Assembly (NCBI RefSeq): GCF_943733665.1
Contig: NZ_OX030782.1
Location: 4,698,501-4,762,500 of the forward strand
DNA from: Aquimarina sp. Aq107
GTDB lineage: Bacteria > Bacteroidota > Bacteroidia > Flavobacteriales > Flavobacteriaceae
DNA: 64,000 nt
Reading direction: 5' to 3'
A program made the translations under genes and the position numbers. The notes below the pieces were generated by a model. It did no database searches, was not told the DNA's origin, and worked only from the letters and a program-made list of their open reading frames with translations. This document shows, in pieces, positions 16,908-26,422 of the stretch; position 1 is the stretch's first letter, and each line of letters begins with the position of its first letter.

Positions 16908-17942
16908 ATGAATCATACAGCAAAATACATAAGTGAATTATTATATAGATACGAATGTGTAATCTTACCAGGATTTGGTGCTTTTTTGACAAAGCGACAA
17001 CCTGCTATGATTCAGGAATCTACTCATGCTTTTTTTCCTCCTCAAAAAATTATTTCTTTTAATAGCCAACTACAAAACAATGATGGTCTATTAGCCAATT
17101 ACATAGCAACTGCAGAAAATATATCCTATACTGATGCTGTTGCAAAAATCCAGCGTTATGTTTTGTCACTTAGAAATAAGATGGCGAATGGTAAAAGACT
17201 TGAATTGAATGGAATTGGTTCTTTTTACACTTCTGTGGAAGATACTTTACAATTTGAACCTTCTCAGAGCACAAATTATTTAACTGAAGCTTTCGGCTTA
17301 AACTCTTTTATTTCTCCTTCAATTCTTAGAGAAGAACAAAAGATTACTCAGAAAGTAGTAATGCCTCAGGTAACTAGAGAAACTTATAAAGAGCAGGTCG
17401 AAGCAATTGAAGAAATTACACCAATTGCATTTACTCCAGAAAAAAGAAGAGAACGCCCTTATTTAAAATATGCAGCGGTTGCCGCAATTGGGCTTATCAT
17501 AGGGTCTTTAGGCTTATACCAAGTTAATACTCAGACCAATTTAGAAAACGGTCGTATGTTAGTAAAAGCCGAAGAAGAAATTCAAAATAGAATCCAAGAG
17601 GCTACTTTTGATATTACGAGTCCATTACCTGCTATTAATCTTAACATCATTAAAGCGGATGCGGCTTCTGTAGAGCGCTCAGAAAATACAACTGTTGAAG
17701 TTATAAATACTTCTGGAAAATATCATATTATTGCTGGAGCCTTTAGAATAAAAGCAAATGCTCATAAAAAAATACAAAAACTAAAATCAAAAGGGTTTGA
17801 TGCACGTTTAATTGGCATTAACAAATATGGATTGCATCAAGTTGTCTATAATACCTTTGAGGATAGATTAGAAGCCCTAAAAGCATTACAAAAAATCAAA
17901 AAACAACAAGATCGTCGTGCTTGGTTATTAGTTCAAAAATAA
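16908..17942 (+). CDS. HU-CCDC81 and SPOR domain membrane protein
   Basis: The 344-residue protein has two bacterial HU-CCDC81-type domains over about residues 1-140 (ISELLYRYECVILPGFGAFL; later IQRYVLSLRNKMANGKRLEL followed by IGSFYTS). One transmembrane helix lies at about 184-204 (YLKYAAVAAIGLIIGSLGLY), and a C-terminal SPOR domain at about 265-344 (KYHIIAGAFRIKANAHKKI ... DARLIGINKYGLHQVVYNTF). SPOR domains bind denuded peptidoglycan glycan strands at division sites, so the HU part should face the cytoplasm and the SPOR part the periplasm, linking chromosome or cytoskeleton to the wall. That linkage is an inference. The start has a G-rich ribosome-binding site (AGGGGGAC) just before the ATG. 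Confidence 0.88.
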   Translation: MNHTAKYISELLYRYECVILPGFGAFLTKRQPAMIQESTHAFFPPQKIISFNSQLQNNDGLLANYIATAENISYTDAVAKIQRYVLSLRNKMANGKRLELNGIGSFYTSVEDTLQFEPSQSTNYLTEAFGLNSFISPSILREEQKITQKVVMPQVTRETYKEQVEAIEEITPIAFTPEKRRERPYLKYAAVAAIGLIIGSLGLYQVNTQTNLENGRMLVKAEEEIQNRIQEATFDITSPLPAINLNIIKADAASVERSENTTVEVINTSGKYHIIAGAFRIKANAHKKIQKLKSKGFDARLIGINKYGLHQVVYNTFEDRLEALKALQKIKKQQDRRAWLLVQK

Positions 17943-18128
17943 TAACAATTGTTTTTAGTTGATTTTCAATATCAATGGTCTGGTCGCAATACTTTCTATA
18001 TCAAATTTTGATATTTAGGTAGATTTATTTTTATTTTTTACAAAAGCACTGAATATTTATTGATTGACCAAAGACAGTTGAATATCAGTTTTCTGTCCTA
18101 GTATAGTCCTTAGTTGATCTTACCTGAT

Positions 18129-18136
18129 TATCTTTG
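18129..18136 (+). promoter_or_regulatory. -7 promoter element (TATCTTTG) of the thioesterase gene
   Basis: TATCTTTG matches TAnnTTTG exactly, 19 bases before the chosen ATG at 18156. An upstream in-frame TTG at 18114 would put this box inside the coding region, which argues against that start. Confidence 0.4.
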
Positions 18137-18155
18137 CCCAAAATTATCAAAATTC

Positions 18156-18665
18156 ATGGAATCCAGATATCCTTCAGAATCTAGAACTATATTGACTGAT
18201 CTTGTTTTACCAGGAGAAACTAATCCTCTTAATAATCTTTTTGGAGGTGAATTGTTAGCTCGTATGGACAGAGCTGCTGGTATTGCTGCGGGAAGACACT
18301 CTAGAAGAATTGTAGTAACTGCCTCAGTAAATCACGTTGCATTTAGCAAAGCCATTCCTTTAGGAAGCGTTGTAACCGTAGAAGCAAAAGTTTCTCGTGC
18401 GTTTAAATCATCTATGGAGGTAGTAATAGATGTTTGGATAGAAGATCGCCAAACAGGAGATAAAACGAAAGCAAACGAAGCCATATACACCTTTGTAGCG
18501 GTTAATGAAAGTGGATCACCGGTTTCTGTTCCTCAGATCAAACCAGACACTGAACTCGAACAACAAAGATACGATGCTGCTCTGCGCCGTAAACAACTTA
18601 GTTTAGTATTAGCGGGCAAAATGAAACCTGATGATGCTACCGAACTGAAAGCGCTATTTACTTAG
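18156..18665 (+). CDS. Acyl-CoA thioesterase, hotdog fold
   Basis: The 169-residue protein fits the YciA/BFIT-type hotdog acyl-CoA thioesterases: LTDLVLPGETNPLNNLFGGELLARMD, AAGIAAGRHSRRIVVTASVNHVAF, SVVTVEAKVSRAFKSSMEV and a C-terminal helix. The catalytic Asn/Asp positions of the family (N-xx-N-x-LFGG and the D of MD) are present. It hydrolyses acyl-CoA to free acid and CoA in the cytoplasm; chain-length preference is unknown. It is convergent with the TauE/SafE gene, 5 bases between stops. Confidence 0.88.
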   Translation: MESRYPSESRTILTDLVLPGETNPLNNLFGGELLARMDRAAGIAAGRHSRRIVVTASVNHVAFSKAIPLGSVVTVEAKVSRAFKSSMEVVIDVWIEDRQTGDKTKANEAIYTFVAVNESGSPVSVPQIKPDTELEQQRYDAALRRKQLSLVLAGKMKPDDATELKALFT

Positions 18666-18670
18666 AATTT

Positions 18671-19444
18671 TTAAAGGAATCCTGCCCCTAATGCAATTGA
18701 GATTAAGATTAGCATAATAGCCACAACTATCTGGAGAAATTTTAAGGTTACTTTTTTTAATAACTTATTACCTAAAAATGCACCAGTTATAGCCGATAAT
18801 GTTGCACAGGTAACCAATGGAAGATTTTCTGTAATACCTGATTCTGATACATTAGTTGCATATACACTAAGTCTAGTAAAGTCTACAAAAGTAGAAACCA
18901 CTACTGCAGTTCCTATAAATGCTTCTTTAGAAAGTCCCGCTTTAATAAGAAATGCTGTTCTTAGTGCTCCTTGATTACCAGAAAGACCTCCGAAAAAACC
19001 ACTTAAAACCCCTCCTAAAGGAAGTTTCTCTTTACCAAATTTTAGATTCGAGAAATATGGAATCAAATCCATACTCGCGAAAATTATCAATAAAATTGAT
19101 ATAATAAACTTTACAGGATATACCTCAAACTCTTTATCAAATAATGTATATGTGAAAAGTGGTTGTATATCAGGAATATGTACCAACAACCAAGCACCTG
19201 CAAAAGCAGCTATTACAGCCGGGATTCCGAATCTTAGTAACACCGACTTATTTGCATTTCTTCCTACCAGAACTAATTTAAAAACATTATTAAAGAAATG
19301 TACAATACCTGTTAACGCTATCGCTATTTCTACAGGAAAAAAAATCATTAATACTGGGGTTAAAATGGTCCCTAAACCAAATCCAGAAAAAAAGGTAAGT
19401 ATTGAAAGTAAAAAAGCTACAACCGAAATAATAACTATTTCCAT
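18671..19444 (-). CDS. TauE/SafE family membrane permease
   Basis: The 257-residue protein is almost entirely hydrophobic helices with the two-fold TauE/SafE arrangement. The first half opens SVVAFLLSILTFFSGFGLGT; the second carries the family glycine-rich tract LPLGGVLSGFFGGLSGNQGA. Family members export sulfite, sulfoacetate or related organic anions, or take up sulfur compounds. The substrate cannot be told here, though a sulfurtransferase gene lies 6 kb away. It is the last gene of the minus-strand envelope run, 7 bases after the EnvC-like gene. Confidence 0.85.
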   Translation of the reverse strand: MEIVIISVVAFLLSILTFFSGFGLGTILTPVLMIFFPVEIAIALTGIVHFFNNVFKLVLVGRNANKSVLLRFGIPAVIAAFAGAWLLVHIPDIQPLFTYTLFDKEFEVYPVKFIISILLIIFASMDLIPYFSNLKFGKEKLPLGGVLSGFFGGLSGNQGALRTAFLIKAGLSKEAFIGTAVVVSTFVDFTRLSVYATNVSESGITENLPLVTCATLSAITGAFLGNKLLKKVTLKFLQIVVAIMLILISIALGAGFL

Positions 19445-19451
19445 GTTATCA

Positions 19452-20681
19452 TTACATTTTATAAATCCAAGATTGAGGATTTAGTTTTTTAGTGTCTTTA
19501 AAAATTAAGAATTTCATAATTGCGCGACCGGTGGTTGGGTTTACACGTACTTCTCCTATACTTTGTTTAGTTAACAATTTTTGACCTTCCTTCACAGAAA
19601 TATTCTCTAGATTATAGTATACTGTGATATAGTTACCGTGTCTTACATGAACCAATCTACCTGCACCTTTTAATTTCTGAATAGCCATTACTTCTCCTTC
19701 GAAAATCGCTCTAGCTTTTTCTCCTGGTCTTGTTTCTAACTCTACTCCACTGCTATTAATTTGAATATTCGGTAACGTTGGATGTGGTTGGCGACCATAC
19801 TTCCTAGTTAATTTACCGGTACCTACTGGCCAAGGAAATTTTCCTTTATTAGAAGTAAAATTATCTGCCAACTTCTTGTCCTCTGGAGTTAATGCAAAAG
19901 TCGTAGCAGATCCCTTCTTAGAAGCTTTCTTTCCAGCTTTCTTATTTGCTTTAGCTATCGCTTCACGAATTAATTTTTGAATTGCTTTATCTAACGCACT
20001 TGCTTGTTCTTGTTTTTTCTTTATCTCTTTTTTATATGTCCCTTCTTTTTTACGAATAGACGCCATTAAGGATTGTTGCTGTTGTTTTTCTTCTTTAAGG
20101 CGTTCTTGAGCGTCTCGGTTTTCTTCTACCAATAATTGCTTATTTTTCTTTCGCTCTAACAAGCCTTTATTTAATGTTTGTAATTCTTCGGTGCGGTTCT
20201 GTATTTGATCAGCCTGCTCTTTACGATGCTCATTATACTGCTTCATATATTGCAATCGCTTATAAGCCTGCGCAAAATCGCTTGAAGACAGTAAAAACAT
20301 AATCTTACTTTGCTGAGATTTACTTTTATAAGACTTTACAATCATTCTTGCATAATCTTCTTTTAAAGCTTTCAATTCATCCCGATACGACTCCATCTTC
20401 TTCAGGTTATTATTTATCTCTCTTGTCAATAAATTTGCCTGTTGATTAGTAATCTTAATAAGGTTTTGTCTGGTACTTATCTGAGAACTTAATGTTTCTA
20501 CTTCATCTAACACGGAACGTTCTTTAAGTTTTGTGTCAGCAAGCAATACCCGCATCTGTTCAATCTGCTCTTTAAGACGGCGTCTTTGCTCTTCAAGCTG
20601 CTGCTGCTTGGTAGTTTGAGAAAAAGAAGGAATACTCATTAAAAGCATTCCGAAGATATATATACATTGTTTTAACCTCAT
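19452..20681 (-). CDS. EnvC-like murein hydrolase activator (coiled coil plus LytM/M23)
   Basis: The 409-residue protein has a signal peptide (about 1-21, MLLMSIPSFSQ), a long coiled coil (about 22-240, including EEQRRRLKEQIEQMRVLLAD), a Lys-rich linker, and a C-terminal LytM/M23 domain (about 280-409, containing KGAGRLVHVRHGNYITVYYN). Where an active metallopeptidase has HxxxD at the start of the domain, this protein reads SGVELETRPG, so one zinc-ligand set is missing. That is the EnvC state, activating amidases rather than cutting peptidoglycan itself. It overlaps the DUF4292 gene by 4 bases (ATGA type), indicating translational coupling. Confidence 0.88.
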   Translation of the reverse strand: MRLKQCIYIFGMLLMSIPSFSQTTKQQQLEEQRRRLKEQIEQMRVLLADTKLKERSVLDEVETLSSQISTRQNLIKITNQQANLLTREINNNLKKMESYRDELKALKEDYARMIVKSYKSKSQQSKIMFLLSSSDFAQAYKRLQYMKQYNEHRKEQADQIQNRTEELQTLNKGLLERKKNKQLLVEENRDAQERLKEEKQQQQSLMASIRKKEGTYKKEIKKKQEQASALDKAIQKLIREAIAKANKKAGKKASKKGSATTFALTPEDKKLADNFTSNKGKFPWPVGTGKLTRKYGRQPHPTLPNIQINSSGVELETRPGEKARAIFEGEVMAIQKLKGAGRLVHVRHGNYITVYYNLENISVKEGQKLLTKQSIGEVRVNPTTGRAIMKFLIFKDTKKLNPQSWIYKM

Positions 20682-21451
20682 TCTATAGTCACTTGCTCGT
20701 ATCCTGATGGTATTTTAAACGGAAAACTTACCTTAGCATTGTAATCAACACTACGATATTCTATCATAATAGAAGTTTTCGCAATACCTTCTGTAGCTAG
20801 AACACTGATTTCTTTCGGAAAATCTTGATTTCCTACCTTTTGGTAACTATTATAGTTAATAAGAAGGTTTCGATTTTCTATTGGTTGTTTCAACTGTTGG
20901 GAAAAAATCTTAAAATTATCTGGATTTAAAATAAATAATCGCTCGAATAACGCTAACTCCTTTTTAGGTTGAAGTCTATATTTTTGATTTTCTACTGAAG
21001 AAATATACTTATCATCTCTTAGGTCAAAAAGTGCTTGACCAATCAATAATTGTTGTACTTTATTAAAATCCAAATCAGTCCCTAGCCAATTACTTAACAA
21101 TACAAAATCACCTTCAAAATAAGTATTATTAATCTTTTCATAATAACTCACCTTATCAGGCGTAATGAGAGCTTTTGCCAGAGTTATTCCCAAAAGCTTA
21201 GCACTGACCCATATTTTCTTATCTTTTTCAAGACGTATTGTTACATTAGGACTAAATGATTGTTTCCCGTCATTATATCTAACTTTTACCTTAGCATTGA
21301 TTGTAGAAAAGTTAAAAGCTTTATCGTAATGATTAGATATGACTTTTTCGGTTTTCAGTTTTTTGATATTAGATCCTGAAATAGCTTTGGTTCCCTTACA
21401 AGACTGAAGTATAACTAACGAAATACATAATAGATAAAATATTCTATTCAT
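20678..21451 (-). CDS. DUF4292 lipoprotein
   Basis: The 257-residue protein has a lipoprotein signal with lipobox Cys18 (LCISLVILQSC). The mature part is a beta-rich domain of the DUF4292 family (AKVKVRYNDGKQSFSPNVTIRLEKDKKIWVS, LLGITLAKALITPDKVSYYE). The shape recalls LolA/LolB-type lipoprotein carriers, but that is only a resemblance. The gene sits between a TPR protein gene and the EnvC-like gene, 6 bases after one and overlapping the other, so an envelope-biogenesis role is likely. Confidence 0.8.
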   Translation of the reverse strand: MNRIFYLLCISLVILQSCKGTKAISGSNIKKLKTEKVISNHYDKAFNFSTINAKVKVRYNDGKQSFSPNVTIRLEKDKKIWVSAKLLGITLAKALITPDKVSYYEKINNTYFEGDFVLLSNWLGTDLDFNKVQQLLIGQALFDLRDDKYISSVENQKYRLQPKKELALFERLFILNPDNFKIFSQQLKQPIENRNLLINYNSYQKVGNQDFPKEISVLATEGIAKTSIMIEYRSVDYNAKVSFPFKIPSGYEQVTIE

Positions 21452-21457
21452 TACCTT

Positions 21458-22843
21458 TTATGATTTTTTTTTAAGTTGAACTGATCGCTCTTTATACTCT
21501 AAAGCTTTTGCCTCATTTCCCATTTTCATATATGCTTCTCCTATTTGATCATGGAAGTCAGATTCCATCTTAAAATCATCTATAATATAATCCATACCGA
21601 TACCTAAAATATCTATAGCTTCTTCATAATTATTTAAATTAATCAGAGAAACTCCACTTACCAAATATAGAATTGGCTGCGAAGGATACATTTCTATTGC
21701 TAATTCACTTCCTATTTTGGCTTTTTCATACCTCTTTAAATCTAACTGTAACAACAGCATTTTTCTTAAAATCCCAAAATTACTAGCGTTATCTTTAATT
21801 CCTCTCTCATAGTAATTAAGTGCTTGCTCTTTTTTGTCTTTTTCATAAAAATAGTTTCCTATTTCGGTAAACACTTTACTACTTCCTGAATCATCAGAAA
21901 AAACTTTTGTTACTTCAATAAGTTGGGTTTCATATTGCGGGTTTTTGTCCACAAAAATCAAAAAATCATTTATTACTTTATACTTAGATTCTTCGTCTAT
22001 CTTATCACTCGATAAGACAATCTTCATAGAATTAATAGCTTCTTTTGGTAAGTTATCATCTAAATAAAACTTATATAATGCTAAATGAGCCAACTCTGAC
22101 TTAGGCTTCTCTTTTAACAACATCTGAGCCGTTCCGTATGCCTTTTCGATCTGATTATCTTGACTGTATAGGTAAATTAAATTCAAGTAATTCTGCTCTT
22201 CCTTTGGATTAGAAGCTATTTTCTCTTGTAATCTTGTAATTTGAGAATTAGGATTACTTATTTTTAAGGTTATTTTTTTTCTTAATTTATCTCTATATGA
22301 ATCTAAACCCAATTCCTCTATCAATTCATCTACAACTATTAGAGCATCATCATAACGAGTTTCTAAAAAATAAAGATTGGCCAATTGTTCTTTGTACATA
22401 CTATCGAAAGTCACCAATTTTTCAACAACCTCTATAGATTCTGTGTACTTTCTTTCTGTAAAATATATTTCGAATAATAACTCCAAAACATATCGATCAT
22501 TAGGTCTTTCTTTAAGAACTTTTTGCAAATTTACCGTTGCTTTATCATATTGTTTTAGCTCCAAGTAATTTCTACCTAATTCATAATACAAAACAATTGG
22601 TTTTGGATTTGTCGAAATACATCGCTCTAACGCTATGATTGCTTTATCGTAATTTGTGATTGCTCTTTGCTTTAGCGCTTCAAAAAAACTTTCCCTAAAC
22701 ACATCAGACACGTCTCCGAGATCATCCAAAATCTCTATTTTTTTGAGCGATTCTGGTTCTTGAGCTAAAACAGTATTAACTCCTCCTCCAAGAAAGATCA
22801 AGCAAATTAAAATATGTCTCCAAAGTTTAGGCATATAAATCAT
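21458..22843 (-). CDS. Exported tetratricopeptide repeat protein
   Basis: The 461-residue protein has an N-terminal signal peptide (about 8-30, ending VNTVLAQ). Tandem TPR helices cover nearly the whole mature chain, for instance AIIALERCISTNPKPIVLYYELGRNY, KATVNLQKVLKERPNDRYV and ALNYYERGIKDNASNFGI. It should form a periplasmic scaffold for protein-protein contacts. An internal ATG at 22834 is an equally good start. Adjacent envelope genes (DUF4292 downstream, sugar nucleotidyltransferase upstream) suggest a shared operon. Confidence 0.85.
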   Translation of the reverse strand: MIYMPKLWRHILICLIFLGGGVNTVLAQEPESLKKIEILDDLGDVSDVFRESFFEALKQRAITNYDKAIIALERCISTNPKPIVLYYELGRNYLELKQYDKATVNLQKVLKERPNDRYVLELLFEIYFTERKYTESIEVVEKLVTFDSMYKEQLANLYFLETRYDDALIVVDELIEELGLDSYRDKLRKKITLKISNPNSQITRLQEKIASNPKEEQNYLNLIYLYSQDNQIEKAYGTAQMLLKEKPKSELAHLALYKFYLDDNLPKEAINSMKIVLSSDKIDEESKYKVINDFLIFVDKNPQYETQLIEVTKVFSDDSGSSKVFTEIGNYFYEKDKKEQALNYYERGIKDNASNFGILRKMLLLQLDLKRYEKAKIGSELAIEMYPSQPILYLVSGVSLINLNNYEEAIDILGIGMDYIIDDFKMESDFHDQIGEAYMKMGNEAKALEYKERSVQLKKKS

Positions 22844-22865
22844 TCAAAGTAATATAAATCACGTA

Positions 22866-23882
22866 TTATTCTAAAGTAGAATAGTCTCCGATACTAATGG
22901 TGGTGTATTTTCCATCATAATACACATGATTCCCTATCATAGCATTGTCTAAGGTAGCATTTTTTACGATAGTTTGGTTCTGTATTAAACTATTTTTAAT
23001 AGTACTATCTTCAATACTACAACCGTCTCCAATTGAAACATTAGGTCCAATGGATCCATTTTTAATTACAACCCCTTTCCCTATACAACAAGGAGGAACA
23101 ACAGTAGCATTTTCTAAAACAACATCGTCACTTATTAATTTTTCTTCATCTTTTTCCAAAAAACCTAGCATTCTAGAATTCGTTTCTACCGTAACATTTT
23201 TGTTTCCACAATCCATCCATTCTTCTACCTGACCAGGAACAAAAACTTTGCCATCTGCCATCATTCGTTTAATACCATCATTAATCTGATATTCTCCACC
23301 ATTGATTATATTGTGATCTAACACATACTGCAATTCATTTTTTAACACAGCAATATCTTTAAAATAATAGATTCCTATCACAGCTAAATCAGAAACAAAT
23401 TCTTTAGGCTTCTCTACCAATTCTACGATCTCTTTATTCTCATTAAGCTTTACTACTCCATACGCTTCTGGTTGATCTACTTGTTTAACCCAAATCACAG
23501 AATCCGCTTCTTTATCAAGATTAAAATCTGCTCTAATCAATGTATCGGCATACGCCACAACGGCTGGACCTGATAAAGAATCTTTAGCACACATAATCGC
23601 GTGTCCTGTTCCTAAAGGTTGGTCTTGTCTATAAATAGAAGCCTTAGCACCTAATTCTTCTGCTAATTCTGTTAAACTCACTACCACATCATCACCAAAA
23701 AACGCAGGATCTCCTAACACAAATGCTATTTCTTCTATTGGCTCCCCTAAAACCTTAGCAATATCAGAAACTAATCGATGAACAATTGGTTTTCCTGCTA
23801 CCGGAATTAAAGGCTTTGGAACTGTTAATGTGTGAGGTCTTAATCGAGAACCTCTTCCTGCCATTGGAACAATTATTTTCAT
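22866..23882 (-). CDS. Sugar-phosphate nucleotidyltransferase with left-handed beta-helix tail
   Basis: The 338-residue protein begins with the nucleotidyltransferase signature MKIIVPMAGRGSRLRPHT followed by PKPLIPVAGKPIVH, and has the GTGHAI loop and a Mg-binding Asp in VVAYADTLI. The C-terminal ~80 residues form hexapeptide-like beta-helix repeats (VVLENATVVPPCCIGKGVVI, IGPNVSIGDGCSIED). It should join a sugar-1-phosphate to an NTP to give an NDP-sugar; glucose-1-phosphate thymidylyl- or uridylyltransferase-like chemistry is likely, but the sugar is not certain. It lies between the TPR and dut genes in the envelope run. Confidence 0.85.
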   Translation of the reverse strand: MKIIVPMAGRGSRLRPHTLTVPKPLIPVAGKPIVHRLVSDIAKVLGEPIEEIAFVLGDPAFFGDDVVVSLTELAEELGAKASIYRQDQPLGTGHAIMCAKDSLSGPAVVAYADTLIRADFNLDKEADSVIWVKQVDQPEAYGVVKLNENKEIVELVEKPKEFVSDLAVIGIYYFKDIAVLKNELQYVLDHNIINGGEYQINDGIKRMMADGKVFVPGQVEEWMDCGNKNVTVETNSRMLGFLEKDEEKLISDDVVLENATVVPPCCIGKGVVIKNGSIGPNVSIGDGCSIEDSTIKNSLIQNQTIVKNATLDNAMIGNHVYYDGKYTTISIGDYSTLE

Positions 23883-23959
23883 TACTTACTTATTTTTTGA
23901 TTGGTTGATTTTATTTAATATTTTTTAATTGTACTATTTTTTTTACTTGGCAAATATTC

Positions 23960-24394
23960 CTATTTAACTCCAGTACTTCCAAAGCCACCTTCTCCTCTAG
24001 AGGTTTCGGTAAGTTCAGTCACCTCTATCCACTCAGCTCTTTCGTGTTTTGCAATAACTAACTGCGCGACTCTTTCTCCATTTTCTATAACAAAATCTTC
24101 ATTGGATAAGTTTACCAAAATAACTCCTATTTCACCTCTATAATCAGCATCGACAGTACCCGGTGCGTTTAATACCGTAATTCCTTTTTTAGCGGCCAAT
24201 CCACTTCGAGGGCGAACTTGTGCTTCAAAACCAACAGGCAATTCTATAAACAATCCCGTTTTTACAATTGTTCGTTCTAATGGTTTTAATGTTATTGATT
24301 CTGTTATGTTTGCTCTAAGATCCATTCCTGCTGAAGCTATGGTCTCATAATGCGGTAACTTGTGCGATGATTTATTAATTATATTTATTTGCAT
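23960..24394 (-). CDS. dut: dUTP diphosphatase
   Basis: The 144-residue trimeric dUTPase hydrolyses dUTP to dUMP and pyrophosphate, keeping uracil out of DNA and feeding thymidylate synthesis. All five conserved motifs are present: AGMDLRA (I), [11 protein letters not shown] (II), [14 protein letters not shown] (III), GERVAQLVI (IV) and the C-terminal P-loop-like [10 protein letters not shown] (V). It lies between the flippase and nucleotidyltransferase genes, 31 and 77 bases away. Confidence 0.97.
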   Translation of the reverse strand: MQINIINKSSHKLPHYETIASAGMDLRANITESITLKPLERTIVKTGLFIELPVGFEAQVRPRSGLAAKKGITVLNAPGTVDADYRGEIGVILVNLSNEDFVIENGERVAQLVIAKHERAEWIEVTELTETSRGEGGFGSTGVK

Positions 24395-24425
24395 ATCTAC
24401 TATAAAGCTCTTTCTAAAATGTTGA

Positions 24426-25877
24426 TTATCTTTTTAATATTTGTTTTAATTCCTTTTTTTCTGAGGCATACAAAACTACTAAAAACACTACTAATAAAGG
24501 GATTGAAATCATATAATTACTATCAAAGACGTAAAACGAAATAATTGAAAAACTGATCGATAACGCCAGATACATCCCCATTTTTTTTAGATCGTATGGA
24601 ATTGGGTAATATTTTCTTCCCAGATACCAAGACACTAGCATCATCGTCCCATATGCCGCTAAAGTAGCGATAGCCGAACCAACATAAGTGTATTTAGGAA
24701 TTAATAAAAAGTTAAGGAGTAAAGTAATAATAGCTCCAAAAACCGATATATACGCTCCAAACCTTGTTCTGTCCGTTACCTTATACCAAACCGAAAGATT
24801 ATGATAAATTCCTAAACAAAAATTAGCTAATAAAATGAATGGAACAATTTTTACTGCTTCCCAATATGCTACATCTCTTAAAAAAGCAATTTTTAACAGA
24901 TGAACAAATACAATCACAAATAGAAAAATAAATGATCCTAGAATTACGAAATACTTAGTAATTCTAGCGTATGTTTCTGGGGCATTTTTATTATCGGCAT
25001 AATTAAAGAAAAACGGTTCTATTCCTAACCTAAAAGCAGTAGCAAACAATGTCATAAACAATGCTAATTTATAACAGGCAGAATAGACCCCTACCATATG
25101 CTCGGCGACATTCTCTGGTAATAATTTATCTAATAGAATTCTATCAAAAGTCTCATTAATTGAATATGCGATTCCTGCTATCAAAATTGGCAGGGCATAT
25201 CTCATCATTTTTTTCCAAAGAACCTTATCAAAGTGATATTTAATTTTAATATAAAATGGTAACAAAACCATTAATACAAATCCACTTGCAATAAGATTAG
25301 AAATAAATATATAACTGATTTCATAATCATCTTTACAAATCCAATTAAATAAAGAAAAATGAAATGAAAGTTGTTTTAAATAGAGTAAGAAAAATATATT
25401 TAACCCAAAGTTAATAGCAACATTTGTTATTTTAATAATCGCATACCTAATAGGTTGCTCATTGGCTCTTAACCAAGAAAATGGTATAATAACTAAAGCA
25501 TCTAGAAGTAATATCCATATTACTAAATTTATATATTCTAATTTAATATCTGTCCAAATTGATATTTGCTCTCTTAACAGGATGGCGATCACCAAAAATA
25601 TCAATGACGAAATTATTAATGATATAGCAGATGTACTAACTACTCTTTCTTTATTAGACTCCTTATTAAAAAACCTAAAAAAAGCAGTTTCCATACCATA
25701 CGCTAAAACTACATTGAGCAATACGAAGTAAGAAAAGATAATCGAAACCTTACCGTATTCTTCTGTGGGTAATTGGTTGGTATATAAGGGTACTAAAAGA
25801 AATGACAACATGCGTGGTAACACAGTTGCCATTCCGTATATAAAAGTTTGTTTAAAAAGTTTTTGAAAAATGCCCAA
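24426..25877 (-). CDS. Oligosaccharide flippase (Wzx/MATE-type) family protein
   Basis: The 483-residue integral membrane protein has about 12-14 hydrophobic helices and the N-terminal tract [22 protein letters not shown] of the polysaccharide-transporter (PST/MOP) superfamily. These proteins flip undecaprenyl-linked oligosaccharides across the inner membrane. The start is a TTG at 25877; no in-frame ATG lies between it and an upstream stop, and the next Met would delete the first amphipathic segment. Which polymer it serves is unknown. It lies 31 bases upstream of dut. Confidence 0.85.
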   Translation of the reverse strand: MGIFQKLFKQTFIYGMATVLPRMLSFLLVPLYTNQLPTEEYGKVSIIFSYFVLLNVVLAYGMETAFFRFFNKESNKERVVSTSAISLIISSLIFLVIAILLREQISIWTDIKLEYINLVIWILLLDALVIIPFSWLRANEQPIRYAIIKITNVAINFGLNIFFLLYLKQLSFHFSLFNWICKDDYEISYIFISNLIASGFVLMVLLPFYIKIKYHFDKVLWKKMMRYALPILIAGIAYSINETFDRILLDKLLPENVAEHMVGVYSACYKLALFMTLFATAFRLGIEPFFFNYADNKNAPETYARITKYFVILGSFIFLFVIVFVHLLKIAFLRDVAYWEAVKIVPFILLANFCLGIYHNLSVWYKVTDRTRFGAYISVFGAIITLLLNFLLIPKYTYVGSAIATLAAYGTMMLVSWYLGRKYYPIPYDLKKMGMYLALSISFSIISFYVFDSNYMISIPLLVVFLVVLYASEKKELKQILKR

Positions 25878-25909
25878 GCGCTTATTATTGTGATTTTAAA
25901 AATACAATT

Positions 25910-26422
25910 TTATTGTCTTGGCTGCATTGGAAATGCTTTCAATTCTTTTTTTGGCAATTTATCAATTCTAAAATATCCTTCTTTTCCATTTTTGGAATAT
26001 GCTATGACACATTCTCCTTCTTTAAGCTCGAAAGGTATTTTTTCTTCTATTTCTGGAACTTTATTGTTGTATTCTTCCTTTTGATCACTGCTCATCACAA
26101 TCTCTTTTTCAACCGTAATAGGATCTGTATAACGACCTACATAAACAGATTCGTTCTGTTTACGTTTCAACCGAACCGCTTTTCCTTTAAAATAAGCATT
26201 CTCCAATGTAACATTTGAAGCAGGATCTACTGGAAAATAAAGCATAAAGCCAGCACCACCACCTTTTACTCCAGAAACCCAATCTTGGAAATACGGTGAA
26301 TTTAAAGCTACTGGAGCTGTTTTATCAATTTTTTGGCCGGTAGCACATTGTCCGAAAGTCATCAAAATACTTAATAATCCGACTTTGGTCAGCAGTTTTC
26401 TAAAATTTATTCTTTGTCCCAT
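25910..26422 (-). CDS. Putative lipoprotein, unknown function
   Basis: The 170-residue protein has a basic N terminus, a hydrophobic stretch and a possible lipobox (ILMTFGQC, Cys26). The mature region includes SPYFQDWVSGVKGGGAGFML and a Lys/Glu-rich tail (KEGECVIAYSKNGKEGYFRI). I recognise no family by name. It starts 16 bases inside the end of the upstream outer-membrane barrel gene, so translation is probably coupled. It may be an accessory of that barrel protein. Confidence 0.65.
   Translation of the reverse strand: MGQRINFRKLLTKVGLLSILMTFGQCATGQKIDKTAPVALNSPYFQDWVSGVKGGGAGFMLYFPVDPASNVTLENAYFKGKAVRLKRKQNESVYVGRYTDPITVEKEIVMSSDQKEEYNNKVPEIEEKIPFELKEGECVIAYSKNGKEGYFRIDKLPKKELKAFPMQPRQ

Noticed and set aside
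17998-18014. ATATCAAA/TTTGATAT inverted repeat after the SPOR gene
   Set aside because: The loop is too short and the stem is pure A/T except one pair; no T run follows directly.
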